From Acidobacteriota bacterium (GTDB taxonomy: Bacteria; Acidobacteriota; Terriglobia; Bryobacterales; Bryobacteraceae), in the NCBI GenBank assembly GCA_016213775.1, contig JACQZR010000088.1, positions 24,876 to 88,875 of the forward strand: a stretch of 64,000 bases of DNA, given 5' to 3'. The position numbers and the translations under genes are program-made. Positions 33,159 to 42,422 of the stretch are shown piece by piece. Position 1 is the stretch's first letter; every line of letters starts with the position of its first letter. The notes under the pieces were generated by a model. That model made no database searches and had not been told where the DNA came from. It saw nothing but the letters and a program-made list of their open reading frames with translations.

Positions 33159-33809
33159 GTGACTAAGCATCTGCGCATCATGTTTCTGGGCATTGCGGCG
33201 GCGACGGCGGCTATCGCGAGCCCGATCAACTTCTTCTCACAAGGAACGGCAACGGATCCCAACGAATCGAACACAATGGGGAACACCGTGATCGTCATGA
33301 AGGACCCAGGCTGGGCCGCGGCACTGGCCGGATCGGAATGGGTGAGCTATGGACAGACGGGCAACCAGTACATGCCCGGGTATTTCATGCCTGCCAACGG
33401 AACGGTGGTGTCTTTCTTTGAACTACTGACGCTGCCTTGGATTCCGTCCGCTGCGATGGTGACATACATGGCGGATGATTCGGCGGCCCTCTACATCAAC
33501 GGAGTGCTGGTGCAACCGGAGGCTCCAGTGGACAACAACAGCTACCGGATCTGCTCCGACTATACCCCTGGATGCCGGACTTCCACATCGGTGACGTTGA
33601 ACATCGCACCGTTCCTGCAGGCCGGCGACAACACACTGCGCTTCGATGTGGCGCAGCGCGGCAGCTACAGCTATGGCTTGAACTACGCGGGTTTTGCCGA
33701 CGGTAATGTATTGCCGCCACCGCCGGATGTGACGACGCCGGAGCCCACGACTCTGGTTTTCACCGGTTGCGTGCTCATTGGATTAGGTCTTTTGCGGAGA
33801 AAACGGTAG
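33159..33809 (+). CDS. PEP-CTERM-sorted secreted protein
   Basis: 216 residues from GTG 33159, with GAGG 8 bp upstream; this gives a signal peptide (TKHLRIMFLGIAAATAAIAS). The mature part is a beta-rich domain (GWAAALAGSEWVSYGQTGN, ADDSAALYINGVLV, APFLQAGDNTLRFDVAQRG), similar to lectin-like surface proteins with a T/S-Q-G-type edge. The C-terminus TPEPTTLVFTGCVLIGLGLL, followed by RRKR, is a canonical PEP-CTERM exosortase signal. The exosortase is not in this window. A strong terminator follows 30 bp after the stop, so it is transcribed alone. Probably an extracellular or biofilm-associated protein. Confidence 0.88.
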   Translation: MTKHLRIMFLGIAAATAAIASPINFFSQGTATDPNESNTMGNTVIVMKDPGWAAALAGSEWVSYGQTGNQYMPGYFMPANGTVVSFFELLTLPWIPSAAMVTYMADDSAALYINGVLVQPEAPVDNNSYRICSDYTPGCRTSTSVTLNIAPFLQAGDNTLRFDVAQRGSYSYGLNYAGFADGNVLPPPPDVTTPEPTTLVFTGCVLIGLGLLRRKR

Positions 33810-33838
33810 CTCTTGTTTTTCGCGGCGCATTGACCGCG

Positions 33839-33878
33839 ACTTCCGGCGCATCTGCCCAGGGGGCGCCGGAAGTTTTTT
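33839..33878 (+). terminator. Intrinsic terminator after the PEP-CTERM gene
   Basis: A perfect 11-bp stem, ACTTCCGGCGC (33839-33849) with GCGCCGGAAGT (33863-33873), has a 13-nt loop and is followed by a run of T (33873-33878). It separates the PEP-CTERM gene from the nucleoside hydrolase operon. Confidence 0.9.
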
Positions 33879-33927
33879 CACTGGGCGCTATTTGAATTCC
33901 CTGCCCCTGCCCGTATACGATCGGTTC

Positions 33928-34905
33928 ATGGTTCGTTCACTGGCCTGCTTTTGTACCCTCACTCTGGCACTCTCCGCCGCTCCTCCGGTTCCCCTGATTT
34001 TCGATACCGACATGGGCAACGACATCGACGATGCGCTTGCCCTGGCTGTGATTCACGCCCTGGAATCGCGCGGGGAAGCGAAACTGCTCGCCGTCACGAT
34101 TACGAAGGATAACCGCTGGTCGGGGCCGTTTGTCGATCTGGTAAACCACTTCTACGGCCGCGGCAACATCCCCATCGGCATGGTGAAGAACGGCAAGACG
34201 CCGCAGGACGCGCCTTATACAAAGGTGCCGAGCGAACGGAAGGCAGCGGATGGGAAGCTGTTGTATCCGCGGCGAATGATGGATGGCGCCGAAGCACCCG
34301 AGGCTGCCGCTTTGATTCAACAGATCCTCGCCAACCAGGCGGACCGCAGCGTGGCCGTGGTGCAGGTCGGGTTCTCGACAAACCTCGAACGGCTGCTCGA
34401 CCGTCCCGGAGCGCGCGAGCTCATCCGGCGCAAGGTGAAAGTGCTCAGCATCATGGCGGGCGAGTTTCCCAGCGGCAAGCCGGAATACAACGTCCGCATC
34501 GACATCCCGGCGGCGAAGAAGCTCTACTCCCAGTGGCCGACTGAGTTTGTGTTTTCGGGCTTTGAGATCGGGCTGAACATTCTCTATCCGGCCCGGAGCA
34601 TTCAAGAGGATTACGGATACGTGACCAATCATCCCATCGCGGATGCGTATCGCAATTACATGAAGATGCCGTATGACCGGCCGACTTGGGATCTCACTTC
34701 GGTGCTCTACGCCGTACGTCCCGAGCGCGGCTATTTTTCGATGTCGGCGCGCGGCACGGTGGAGTTGGACGAAGAGGGCCGCACGACGCTGATTCCGAGC
34801 GCGGTGGGCAAGCATCGGTATCTGTTGACGAGCGATGTACAGCGAGCGAAGGTGCTGGAAGCGCTGATCCAATTGGCCAGCCAGCCGCCCGGAGGGAAGC
34901 AATGA
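33928..34905 (+). CDS. Exported inosine-uridine-preferring nucleoside hydrolase family protein
   Basis: 325 residues from ATG 33928; an in-frame TTG at 33892 gives 12 more residues but breaks the signal-peptide pattern. Signal peptide VRSLACFCTLTLALSAA, then the hallmark calcium-binding PLIFDTDMGNDIDDALAL. Such enzymes hydrolyse the N-glycosidic bond of nucleosides or related compounds. Later segments (VVQVGFSTNLERLL, NVRIDIPAAKKLY and WPTEFVFSGFEIG) fit the fold, and the C-terminal WDLTSVLYAVRPERGYF carries the second Asp cluster. The signal peptide implies periplasmic action, common for acidobacterial relatives. Its stop overlaps the methyltransferase start (ATGA). Confidence 0.9.
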   Translation: MVRSLACFCTLTLALSAAPPVPLIFDTDMGNDIDDALALAVIHALESRGEAKLLAVTITKDNRWSGPFVDLVNHFYGRGNIPIGMVKNGKTPQDAPYTKVPSERKAADGKLLYPRRMMDGAEAPEAAALIQQILANQADRSVAVVQVGFSTNLERLLDRPGARELIRRKVKVLSIMAGEFPSGKPEYNVRIDIPAAKKLYSQWPTEFVFSGFEIGLNILYPARSIQEDYGYVTNHPIADAYRNYMKMPYDRPTWDLTSVLYAVRPERGYFSMSARGTVELDEEGRTTLIPSAVGKHRYLLTSDVQRAKVLEALIQLASQPPGGKQ

Positions 34906-35603
34906 CGGACGCGCGCATCTGGCAATCGGCAGAGGTGTCGCGAGGGTTTCTGGAAGGCACGCGGGCGGCGATTCCGCTGGCCCAGCAGCAGATCGACGTG
35001 ATGCTGCGGCTGCTGCGCGCGGGGAGGCCGGTAGAGCGTTTTCTGGATTTGGGATGTGGTGATGGCGTGCTGGCGGCTGCCGTGCTGTCACAGTATCCGC
35101 AGGCGCAGGCGGTGTGTCTCGATTTCTCACCGGAAATGGTGGCTGCCGCGCGGCGGCGGTTGCCTCAGGCGGAAGTGCAGAGCGTCGATTACGGCCCGAC
35201 TAGTTGGACGCAAGCGGTCGCGCCTCATGCGCCGTTCGACGCCATCGTCTCCGGCTTCTCGATTCATCATCAGCCGGATGAGCGCAAGCGATCGTTGTAT
35301 GGCGAATTGCTCGAACTGCTTGCGCCCGGCGGTTGGCTTCTTAATCTCGAGCATGTGTCTTCCGCGTCGGCCCACGTGGAGGCCCTTCACGACGAACTCT
35401 TCATCGACTGTCTGCACGCGGCGCGGCCATCGGAAGCACGAGACGCCATTGCCACGGCGTATCACAACCGTGCGGACAAGGCGGCGAATATCCTCGCGCC
35501 GCTGGAGACGCAGTTGGCGTGGCTGCGCGAGCTGGGCTTCGCCGATGTCGACTGCTACTTCAAGATCTTCGAGCTGGCGTTATTCGGAGGACGCAAGAGA
35601 TGA
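34902..35603 (+). CDS. SAM-dependent class I methyltransferase
   Basis: 233 residues, starting inside the stop of the nucleoside hydrolase gene (ATGA). The SAM-binding motif I FLDLGCGDGVLAAAVL (about 48-63), motif II AVCLDFSPEMVAAARRRL, and the post-motif FDAIVSGFSIHHQP and LLAPGGWLLNLEHV are clear. The substrate is not predictable. It shares overlaps with both neighbours, so the three genes form one translationally coupled unit; the functional link between hydrolase, methyltransferase and reductase is not obvious. An open frame extending upstream of this ATG belongs to the hydrolase region and is discarded. Confidence 0.9.
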   Translation: MTDARIWQSAEVSRGFLEGTRAAIPLAQQQIDVMLRLLRAGRPVERFLDLGCGDGVLAAAVLSQYPQAQAVCLDFSPEMVAAARRRLPQAEVQSVDYGPTSWTQAVAPHAPFDAIVSGFSIHHQPDERKRSLYGELLELLAPGGWLLNLEHVSSASAHVEALHDELFIDCLHAARPSEARDAIATAYHNRADKAANILAPLETQLAWLRELGFADVDCYFKIFELALFGGRKR

Positions 35604-36604
35604 ACAAACAGATTCTGCTGGCCTCGCGGCCCACTGGTTTCCCTGAGGAATCGAACTTCCAGTTGGTGGAAAAGCCGCTTCCCCGGCCCGGCGAGGGAGA
35701 GTTCCTGGTAGGCGCGAGCTACCTCTCCGTCGATCCATATATGCGCGGGCGGATGAACGCCGCACGAAGCTACGCCGATCCGGTGAAGATCGGCGACGTG
35801 ATGACGGGCGGTGTTGTTGGCAAGGTGCTGGAGTCCCGGCATGCAAGTTACGCGGCGGGCGAGTATGTGGTAGGACAATTCGGCTGGCAGCAATATGCCG
35901 TATCGAATGGCGCCGGCGTGCGCAAGGTGGACCCGTCCGTTGCGCCGATTTCGACGTCGCTCGGCGTGCTCGGTATGCCTGGGCTGACGGCCTATTTTGG
36001 GCTCCTGGAAGTGTGCACACCAAAAGCGGGAGAGACCGTGGTGGTGTCGGGCGCGGCGGGCGCGGTGGGGTCATACGTTGGGCAGATCGCGAAGATCAAA
36101 GGTTGCCGCGCGGTGGGGATCGCCGGCGACGACGAGAAGGTGCAGTGGATCAAGAACGAACTGGGCTATGACGCGGCATTCAATTACAAGACCGAGACGG
36201 ACTACCGGGCGGCACTGAAGGCGCGGTGCCCCAATGGAATCGACGTGTATTTTGACAACGTCGGCGGCCCGATCACCGACGCGGTGTTTTCCTTGATCAA
36301 CTCGCGCGCCCGCATTGGAATCTGCGGGCAGATTGCGCTCTACAATCTGGAAAAACCCGACATGGGTCCACGCCTGCTCCAGCAGATTCTGGTGAAACAG
36401 GCAAAGGTGGAGGGATTCCTGGTGTTCCAGTTCGCCAGCCTCATCGGAATGGGGTTGCGCGACCTCACCGAGTGGGTGAAAAGCGGCCAGTTGAAGTACC
36501 GCGAGGATATCGCCGAGGGCATCGAGAACGCCCCGCGGGCCTTCTTTTCCATGCTGCGCGGGGGCAACAGGGGCAAGCAATTGGTACGAATCTCGGAGCT
36601 GTAA
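35600..36604 (+). CDS. NADP-dependent medium-chain reductase (leukotriene B4 dehydrogenase-like)
   Basis: 334 residues from ATG 35600 (GGAGG upstream), overlapping the methyltransferase stop by ATGA. It is a zinc-less medium-chain dehydrogenase/reductase. The N-terminal LASRPTGFPEESNFQLVEKP and LSVDPYMRGRMN, the nucleotide-binding VVVSGAAGAVGSYVGQIAKI (about 148-167), and FDNVGGPITDAVF are typical of the YncB/CurA or prostaglandin reductase group, which reduce alkenals and enones. The protein is full length. It is convergent with the ADOP gene one base beyond its stop. Substrate is inferred only at class level. Confidence 0.92.
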   Translation: MNKQILLASRPTGFPEESNFQLVEKPLPRPGEGEFLVGASYLSVDPYMRGRMNAARSYADPVKIGDVMTGGVVGKVLESRHASYAAGEYVVGQFGWQQYAVSNGAGVRKVDPSVAPISTSLGVLGMPGLTAYFGLLEVCTPKAGETVVVSGAAGAVGSYVGQIAKIKGCRAVGIAGDDEKVQWIKNELGYDAAFNYKTETDYRAALKARCPNGIDVYFDNVGGPITDAVFSLINSRARIGICGQIALYNLEKPDMGPRLLQQILVKQAKVEGFLVFQFASLIGMGLRDLTEWVKSGQLKYREDIAEGIENAPRAFFSMLRGGNRGKQLVRISEL

Positions 36605-36605
36605 G

Positions 36606-39245
36606 TTATTCCGCCCGCAGCGTCTGCGCGGGATCCAGCCGGACAGCACGAATCACGGGCGGCAGCGCCGCCAGCAGTGCGGCTCCGAAGATGGTGATCA
36701 CTGGTACCAGAAGCATTGACGGGTCCGTGACGCGAACAGCAAAGAGCAGCGACTCCACATATTGTTCCGAAGCCACCCCCGCAACGAGGCCGGTGGCTGC
36801 GCCAATCAGTAGCATTGCGAAGATCTCACGGGTCACGCTGCGGACCACGTCCCCCGCGGGTGCGCCCAGCGCCATCCGGATCCCGATTTCGCGCCGGCGC
36901 TGGAGAACGGAATACGTCAACACGCCATACAATCCGACGGCGGCAAGCACCAACGCAGTGGAGGAGAAGAACAGACTCAGCAGCGCCAGCAACCGCTCGC
37001 GAATGGTATGGCGTGCGACGAGTTCCACCTGGGTGTTCACGTTGGTCACACGGAACTCCGGCCGGGCACGCGCGACTTCCTTGCGCAGCAGAGGCGCCAG
37101 AACCAGAGGATTTCCGCCCGCCGAGCGGACCATCAGGGTGCCCCAATCCTTCGGATCGCTCGCCCGAAATGGCACGTACACTGTGGGACGGATGGGATCG
37201 CGCATATTGCGATAGCGAGCGTCAGCGGCGACGCCAATGATTTCCACCGGCACCCGCTTCCGCCGCACGTCGGTCTGGAAGCTCTTTCCCACCGGGTTTT
37301 CACCGCCGAAGAACCGTTTGGCAAACGCCTCGTTCACCACCGCTACGCCATAGGTGTCTTCGGGACGGAAATCGCGGCCCGCTCGAAGGGGAATGCGCAT
37401 CGTGTCGAGCCAGCCTGGACTAACATTCAAAAAATAGGGCTCGGGCTCATCGGCAATCTGGCCGTTGATCCAAACTGTGCTAGTCCAGCCGTTACCGCTC
37501 ATCAAAGCCCAACTGCAAAGTGCAACCGATTCCACGCCAGGCAACTGGCGCAGATGCGCCGCCACCTGGTCCCATCGCTCTGCCGGCTGGCCATTCTTGC
37601 CGACGGTTTCGAGCGCCAGCAACCGTTCGGAGGTGAAACCGGTGGGTTGATGCGACAGGCGGTCGAAAGTGGCGACAAACAAGCCTGCGACGAAATGGAC
37701 GAGGAAGCAAAAGGCGACTTGAGCGGCGATCAACCCATGGATAAGCCGCCGCCTGGAATGCGGGTCCTCGCCGCCGCGCAGAGTGGCCATCGGCTTGACA
37801 CCGGATGCCCGAAGAGCCGGCGCCAGCCCGAAAAGGAACGTGACTGCGCAGGCAAGCGCCACTGAGAAGCCGAGCACGCGCCAATCCGCCGGAAGCGCCA
37901 GCCGCGCCGGATTATCCGGAGGGTTGATCATGCCCACCACAAGAGGCGCCGCGCGCCACGCAAACAACCCGCCGAGCACGGTCGCGAACAAGGCAACCAG
38001 AGCGCCCTCCACCAGCACCAGTTGCACCAGCCGCGAGCGCCCGGCGCCAATGGATACGCGCAACGCCATTTCGCGGGCACGGGAGGCAGTCTGGGCGGCC
38101 ATCAGATTCGCCACGTTCGCGCAGGCAATCAGCAGCACCAGGGCGGCGATCACACCAAGTATCAACAGCGCACGGCGATAGCCCCGTTGCATGCCCGAAA
38201 CACCGGCCGCCGCGGTCTCCATTTGCAGCGGAGTGTTGATGTATTCCTCCCCGCGCCGCTGTTTGAAAATCTCGGCGCTCCACGATTTCGCTCTCTCTCG
38301 CCGGTGGGCGGAAAACGCCGCCTGCATCTTCTGCAACGCCACCTGCTCGCTTGCTCCCGGCTTCATTCTCACCCACGTGCGAAACCAGGCCCAACCCGAG
38401 TTGTCGATGGCACGGGCATTCATCATGGTCGGAACAAAGAGGTCCGTCATGGTTCCGGTTTCTGTGCCAGTGAATCCGGGTTCGCAAACCCCAACAATCT
38501 CGTACACAGTGTCGCCGATGTGCAATGAGCGGCCAACCACTTTGGGGTCCTGCCCGAAGCGCCTCGTCCAATAGTCATGGGACAGCACTGCATAGGCGTG
38601 CCCACCAGGCTTCACATCATCGGAGGGCATCAGCAGACGGCCCAGCGCGGGCTTTAATCCGAACGATGGGAATATCCATCCGGAAACATATTGCCGGTAG
38701 GCCTTCTCCATTTCCTGATCGGAACCGTAGGTAATGTCGATGTTGCTGGCGCCCGAGATGGCGATGACTTCCGCATCCTCCCGCACGGCGGTTCGCAGCA
38801 GACGGAAGAACGGATAGTCGTAGTGTTCCCCGGTGCCGGGCTTGCCCTTCTCGTCCTGGTACGTATAGGTAAGCAATCGCAGTTGATCAGGATCGGACAC
38901 CGGAAGCGGACGCAGAAGCACCGCATCAATCAGGCGGAATGCCGACGTACACGACCCGATGGCGAGAGCCAGAGATACGATCGCCGCTCCGGAAGCAGCC
39001 TTGTTCTTCAATAGCTGCCGCCAGCCGAAGATCGTATCCGACCGCAATGAGTCGAGCCAGGCATACAGTGTCGCATCGCGGCTCTCTTCGCGGTGATGGA
39101 GGGCGGAGCCAAACGCCTTGCGCGCCTCAGAGAGGTTGCGGCCACGGTCGGAAGCCTCTTCCACGTGCGATTGCATCTCTTCGTCGAGGTCGGCGTTGAG
39201 GCGGTCCTGGCGGAACACGTTGGCGATTCGTGACCAGAGCGACAT
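36606..39245 (-). CDS. ADOP-type ABC transporter permease (MacB/FtsX-like)
   Basis: 879 residues. This is the acidobacterial duplicated orphan permease layout. It starts with a PadR-linked cytosolic segment (MSLWSRIANVFRQDRLNADL), then a first FtsX-type half (SGAAIVSLALAIGSCTSAFR helix, MacB periplasmic domain, three helices about 350-460). A second half follows, ending with helices LFFSSTALVLAAVGLYGVLTY and VSREIFAMLLIGAATG. No ATPase gene is adjacent, as is usual for this family. Substrate unknown; a role in efflux or envelope maintenance is inferred. The PadR regulator gene lies 13 bp upstream in the same direction and probably controls both. Confidence 0.93.
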   Translation of the reverse strand: MSLWSRIANVFRQDRLNADLDEEMQSHVEEASDRGRNLSEARKAFGSALHHREESRDATLYAWLDSLRSDTIFGWRQLLKNKAASGAAIVSLALAIGSCTSAFRLIDAVLLRPLPVSDPDQLRLLTYTYQDEKGKPGTGEHYDYPFFRLLRTAVREDAEVIAISGASNIDITYGSDQEMEKAYRQYVSGWIFPSFGLKPALGRLLMPSDDVKPGGHAYAVLSHDYWTRRFGQDPKVVGRSLHIGDTVYEIVGVCEPGFTGTETGTMTDLFVPTMMNARAIDNSGWAWFRTWVRMKPGASEQVALQKMQAAFSAHRRERAKSWSAEIFKQRRGEEYINTPLQMETAAAGVSGMQRGYRRALLILGVIAALVLLIACANVANLMAAQTASRAREMALRVSIGAGRSRLVQLVLVEGALVALFATVLGGLFAWRAAPLVVGMINPPDNPARLALPADWRVLGFSVALACAVTFLFGLAPALRASGVKPMATLRGGEDPHSRRRLIHGLIAAQVAFCFLVHFVAGLFVATFDRLSHQPTGFTSERLLALETVGKNGQPAERWDQVAAHLRQLPGVESVALCSWALMSGNGWTSTVWINGQIADEPEPYFLNVSPGWLDTMRIPLRAGRDFRPEDTYGVAVVNEAFAKRFFGGENPVGKSFQTDVRRKRVPVEIIGVAADARYRNMRDPIRPTVYVPFRASDPKDWGTLMVRSAGGNPLVLAPLLRKEVARARPEFRVTNVNTQVELVARHTIRERLLALLSLFFSSTALVLAAVGLYGVLTYSVLQRRREIGIRMALGAPAGDVVRSVTREIFAMLLIGAATGLVAGVASEQYVESLLFAVRVTDPSMLLVPVITIFGAALLAALPPVIRAVRLDPAQTLRAE

Positions 39246-39258
39246 GTCGTGTCCTTTC

Positions 39259-39588
39259 CTATGCGAGCTTGAGGATCTGATTGACGGCCGTGGTTACTTG
39301 CTTCCAGCGCGACTCTTCCGAGGCCAGTTGCTTGCGGCCTTCCGTTCTCAGTTCGTAGATGCGGGCGCGGCGGCCATTCTCCTTGGTGATCCATTTGGCA
39401 TGCAGCCAACCGGCTTCTTCCATCCGGCGCAGAGCCGGGTAGAGCGAACCTTCTTCTATACGGAGGACCTCGCCGGACATCTCCTCGATGGCGGTCATGA
39501 TGGCGTAGCCGTGGAGACCGGGTCGCCGGGAGAGGATCTTGAGGACGATGAGATCGATGGAGCCCTGGAGTGAGTCGGTTTTGGACAT
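39259..39588 (-). CDS. PadR family transcriptional regulator
   Basis: 109 residues from ATG 39588; a further 16 codons upstream are open but overlap the promoter. The winged-helix domain is complete: LQGSIDLIVLKILSRRPGLHGYAIMT, the recognition region VLRIEEGSLYPALRRMEEAGW, and the wing KENGRRARIYELRTEG. The short C-terminal helix (SRWKQVTTAVNQIL) mediates dimerisation. PadR proteins repress nearby genes until a ligand binds. Directly upstream is a promoter overlapped by a near-perfect palindrome, so autoregulation together with the ADOP permease is likely. The ligand is unknown. Confidence 0.95.
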   Translation of the reverse strand: MSKTDSLQGSIDLIVLKILSRRPGLHGYAIMTAIEEMSGEVLRIEEGSLYPALRRMEEAGWLHAKWITKENGRRARIYELRTEGRKQLASEESRWKQVTTAVNQILKLA

Positions 39589-39592
39589 ACTA

Positions 39593-39629
39593 AGTAGTCT
39601 TATTATACAGACAACTGAGCATGAGTCAA
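39593..39629 (-). promoter_or_regulatory. padR-ADOP promoter and candidate PadR operator
   Basis: On the minus strand TTGACT (39629-39624) and TATAAT (39607-39602) are spaced by 16 bp. The -10 is embedded in an inverted repeat, AGTTGTCT-N8-AGACTACT (39616-39593), with one mismatch between arms, immediately before the padR start. A PadR dimer bound here would block the promoter. Confidence 0.7.
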
Positions 39630-39764
39630 GTTGCAAATCCGTCGCGGGGAGTGGTCAGCATCATCCGCATGCACCTCTGACGCTCTAGTTCATGCATGTC
39701 GCACACCCATGCTTCCCTTCGCCATCCGAACGAGCTAGTCTATTCGGCACAAGGAGGTCCGTTT

Positions 39765-40271
39765 ATGCTAACCGCGGCGAATCTCGAATTCGCAGAAGTC
39801 CAGGTCGCGCCCATCCTCGCGGCCCGGTTGCCCAGCCAGTCCGGACCGGATCCCGCCTCGATCGGCGCCGCCATGCACACCGCCTTTGAATCGCTGATGG
39901 GCTTTGTCCTCCGCCACAACCTTATGGTGATTGGGCAGCCACGCGCCATCTACACCGCCTACGGCGCTGAGGTCGCCTTCACTGTTGCGATACCAGTGGC
40001 CGCCGGACCGGAAACCGCCGTGGGTGACTCTTCGATTCGCGTTGAAGAACTCCCGGCCACCAAGGCCTATCGCTTCACACACCATGGCCCCTATCCGGAA
40101 CTCGCGCAGACCTACGGCCACATCACCGAGTTCATGAAGGAAAAAGGATGCATGGAATCCGAAGCGGATTGGATACGCTATATGCCCATGTGGGAGGAGT
40201 ATCTGAATGATCCCGAAACCACTCCGCCCGCGGAATTGAGGACTTACATCTATCTCCCAGTCGCAGATTGA
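39765..40271 (+). CDS. GyrI-like small-molecule-binding domain protein
   Basis: 168 residues from ATG 39765, with AAGGAGG 7 bp upstream; earlier in-frame ATG 39696 has no RBS. It is a stand-alone GyrI-like/effector-binding domain: NLEFAEVQVAPILAARLPSQ, PRAIYTAYGAEVAFTVAIPV, KAYRFTHHGPYPELAQTYGH and ESEADWIRYMPMWEEYLNDP, which carry the conserved aromatic and acidic residues lining the ligand pocket. Such proteins bind or hydrolyse hydrophobic cations or drugs. There is no DNA-binding domain. It is divergent from the padR-ADOP operon, which hints at a drug-related locus. Confidence 0.88.
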   Translation: MLTAANLEFAEVQVAPILAARLPSQSGPDPASIGAAMHTAFESLMGFVLRHNLMVIGQPRAIYTAYGAEVAFTVAIPVAAGPETAVGDSSIRVEELPATKAYRFTHHGPYPELAQTYGHITEFMKEKGCMESEADWIRYMPMWEEYLNDPETTPPAELRTYIYLPVAD

Positions 40272-40417
40272 AATACACCGACCCGCTCCAACGCGCCGCG
40301 TCGCACTCCATAAGCCCAGTACTGCAGCGCTCCGCCGCTCTTCATGTAGCAGCCGTTGATCACGCCATTCGGCGCGGGAATGCTGGCCTTGGTGATGGCT
40401 ACGGCGCCTGCCTGCAT
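40250..40417 (-). pseudogene. Possible fragment of a secreted-protein gene
   Basis: A 55-residue minus-strand frame contains AGAVAITKASIPAPNGVINGCY followed by MKSGGAL, which resembles the conserved start of short secreted proteins with the G-V-I-x-x-C-Y pattern. It has no signal peptide, its C-terminus (QYWAYGVRRGALERV) is not family-like, and it overlaps the end of the GyrI-like gene. If real it is a decayed fragment. Low confidence. Confidence 0.22.
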
Positions 40418-40541
40418 ACAACGCCGGTAGCTTGCAGCCTTTTCGGATGGCTGGTGGGATGGCCACTCGTGCACGACTCCTCGGCGCGCTATTGGAACGA
40501 AGTTTACCTGTTCGGACGGCGGCGATGAGAGTGGAGTCGTC

Positions 40542-42287
40542 TCATTTCGGCGGACAGATGGACGAGAAAAGACTGATCCCAGCGTGGCACGGGAAGTCAT
40601 ACCGGTTGATGAAGACGTTGTTCTTCTCGTCAGACTCTGCCACTTGATTCAACGCATCGAAGACAAGGATCACGTAGTACGTTCCCTCTAATCCCTTGAG
40701 CACTCTATCGGCAAGTACTTGATAGGTTCCCGATGGACCCGCAGGCAGAGCCGGCATCACCTTCTCCGCTATAAGGATGTCGTCTGCACTAACTTTCCGA
40801 TCGGCTGACAGATACACCCGCGTGAGTGACGGTCCTGCTGCCACGGGACCGTAGTTATCAAAGTGAGTGTTTATTCGATAGGGACCAGGGTCAGCCAGAG
40901 TCCCTAACTGCACTACGTCCGGACTTTCGTATCGTTGCGAGAGATCCGGCGCGAGTATGATCTTTCCACCATGCTGCACGAAGGTAGCAACGCAGGTTTG
41001 AGCCAGATTCATCTGCACAATGCCGTCGCCGCAGTCGGGGTGCCCTCCCCATCCGGTAAATCTGGTGTTGGGGCCCGTCACCGCCGTCATTTGGACAACC
41101 AGTGACGGAGGGTAATTCTCCGTGCAGTCGTTGCCGCAATTGATGCCGGGCGGATTGCTGTAAACCAGCCCAACGCCATCGCCCTGGAGGACCACTGTCA
41201 ATGTATTGGTTGGAGGCGGAGGGGGCGCAAGCAATACAAAACCGCTCGGTTCGACACCAAGCGGGCCTTGCGCCCCGTTTCCGAAATCACTCAAGTAGCT
41301 TCGCGCACCCGTGACCGGATCAACCGTAAATAGCGCGCCTGCTGAATTTGTGCCGGCATCAAAGTCCATCACCAGCAAAGGGCCTGTCGAATCGGTTTTC
41401 ACATCGTTCAGGTTGAAACCAAGGGGACCCTGAGCTGCGGTTGAGAAGTCGCTCACGAGTGTTCGCGCACCCGTACCGGCGTCGACCCGAAAGAGTTGCC
41501 CGTTGCCGGGCGCCCGGGGATCGGACCGCATGAATTGATCCGCTACCCAGAGCACGCCGCCGGTGGGATGTACATCCACCGGAAGACCGCCAAGCGGCCC
41601 TTGCGCCGCATTTGCGAAATCGCTCACGATCGTACGTTGCCCGGTGGTTTGATTAATCCGGAAGACCGCTCCGCTCGGAAATGAACCTGTGTTGGCATCG
41701 GCGACAAGGATCGATCCCGAAGATTCCACGGCGACGCCTGACGGCTCTCCTCCAAGCGGACCCTGCGCTGGATCTGCGAAGTTGCTTACTACGGTTCTCG
41801 TTCCATTCGCCAATGAAACACGGAACAACAGGCCTCGGCCGGAACCCCCGGACGTGCGGTCAGTCACGAGCAAATCTCCGTTCGCGTCAGCCGCAATGCC
41901 ATACAACGCCAGGTTCCCGATGCTGGTCGGGCCCTGCGCAGCGTTACCAAAATCGCTCAGAAGGGTGCGAATTCCGGTTGCAGGGTCCACCAGAAAGACT
42001 GCACCACAACCGAGGACGGCACACGGCGACCCGGCCCTCGGATCAATAACAGCTAATCCGCGGGATGTGACTGCGAGTGACCAGGGATGCACTCCGGTTG
42101 GCCCTTGCGACGGGTTGCCGAAGTCGCTCACAAGTGTTCGAGCGCCTGTCGCCAGATTCACGCGGAACAGCGCTCCGAGGGAGCCTGTTCCAGCATCACA
42201 ATCGATGACGGCGGCGTCCTGCGCTACCGCCCAGCAAGGGAGCATCCCGGCAACAAAAAGCGTTCTGGCGAGTGACATTGACGTCAT
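40542..42287 (-). CDS. Secreted repeat protein with SMP-30/NHL-like repeats and CARDB-like C-terminus
   Basis: 581 residues from ATG 42287 (AGGAGG 5 bp upstream). Signal peptide MTSMSLARTLFVAGMLPCWAVA. Six or so repeats of about 50 residues follow, each with a core like GALFRVNLATGARTLVSDFG and a spacer (N-x-A-Q-G-P-x-G), giving a probable six- to seven-bladed propeller. After a proline hinge (APPPPPPT), a domain with paired cysteines (GINCGNDCTENYPP) matches the bacterial repeat 'InlB/divergent' type. The last 120 residues resemble a CARDB adhesion module (YRINTHFDNYGPVAAGPSL, VFDALNQVAESDEKNNVFI). Likely cell-surface; function unknown. It lies downstream of the kinase-sigma genes in the same direction. 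Confidence 0.85.
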   Translation of the reverse strand: MTSMSLARTLFVAGMLPCWAVAQDAAVIDCDAGTGSLGALFRVNLATGARTLVSDFGNPSQGPTGVHPWSLAVTSRGLAVIDPRAGSPCAVLGCGAVFLVDPATGIRTLLSDFGNAAQGPTSIGNLALYGIAADANGDLLVTDRTSGGSGRGLLFRVSLANGTRTVVSNFADPAQGPLGGEPSGVAVESSGSILVADANTGSFPSGAVFRINQTTGQRTIVSDFANAAQGPLGGLPVDVHPTGGVLWVADQFMRSDPRAPGNGQLFRVDAGTGARTLVSDFSTAAQGPLGFNLNDVKTDSTGPLLVMDFDAGTNSAGALFTVDPVTGARSYLSDFGNGAQGPLGVEPSGFVLLAPPPPPTNTLTVVLQGDGVGLVYSNPPGINCGNDCTENYPPSLVVQMTAVTGPNTRFTGWGGHPDCGDGIVQMNLAQTCVATFVQHGGKIILAPDLSQRYESPDVVQLGTLADPGPYRINTHFDNYGPVAAGPSLTRVYLSADRKVSADDILIAEKVMPALPAGPSGTYQVLADRVLKGLEGTYYVILVFDALNQVAESDEKNNVFINRYDFPCHAGISLFSSICPPK

Positions 42288-42422
42288 GATTCCTCCTGAC
42301 AGCGTGCGGCAACCGCCGGCGGGAGGTGCGGGTGATTCATCCTGCCCTCCGTATTTCTGCAAAACGGAATGCGGAAACCAAACCCGTACTTCGCAAAGAA
42401 ACTTGGAAAACTGAAAGGGTGG

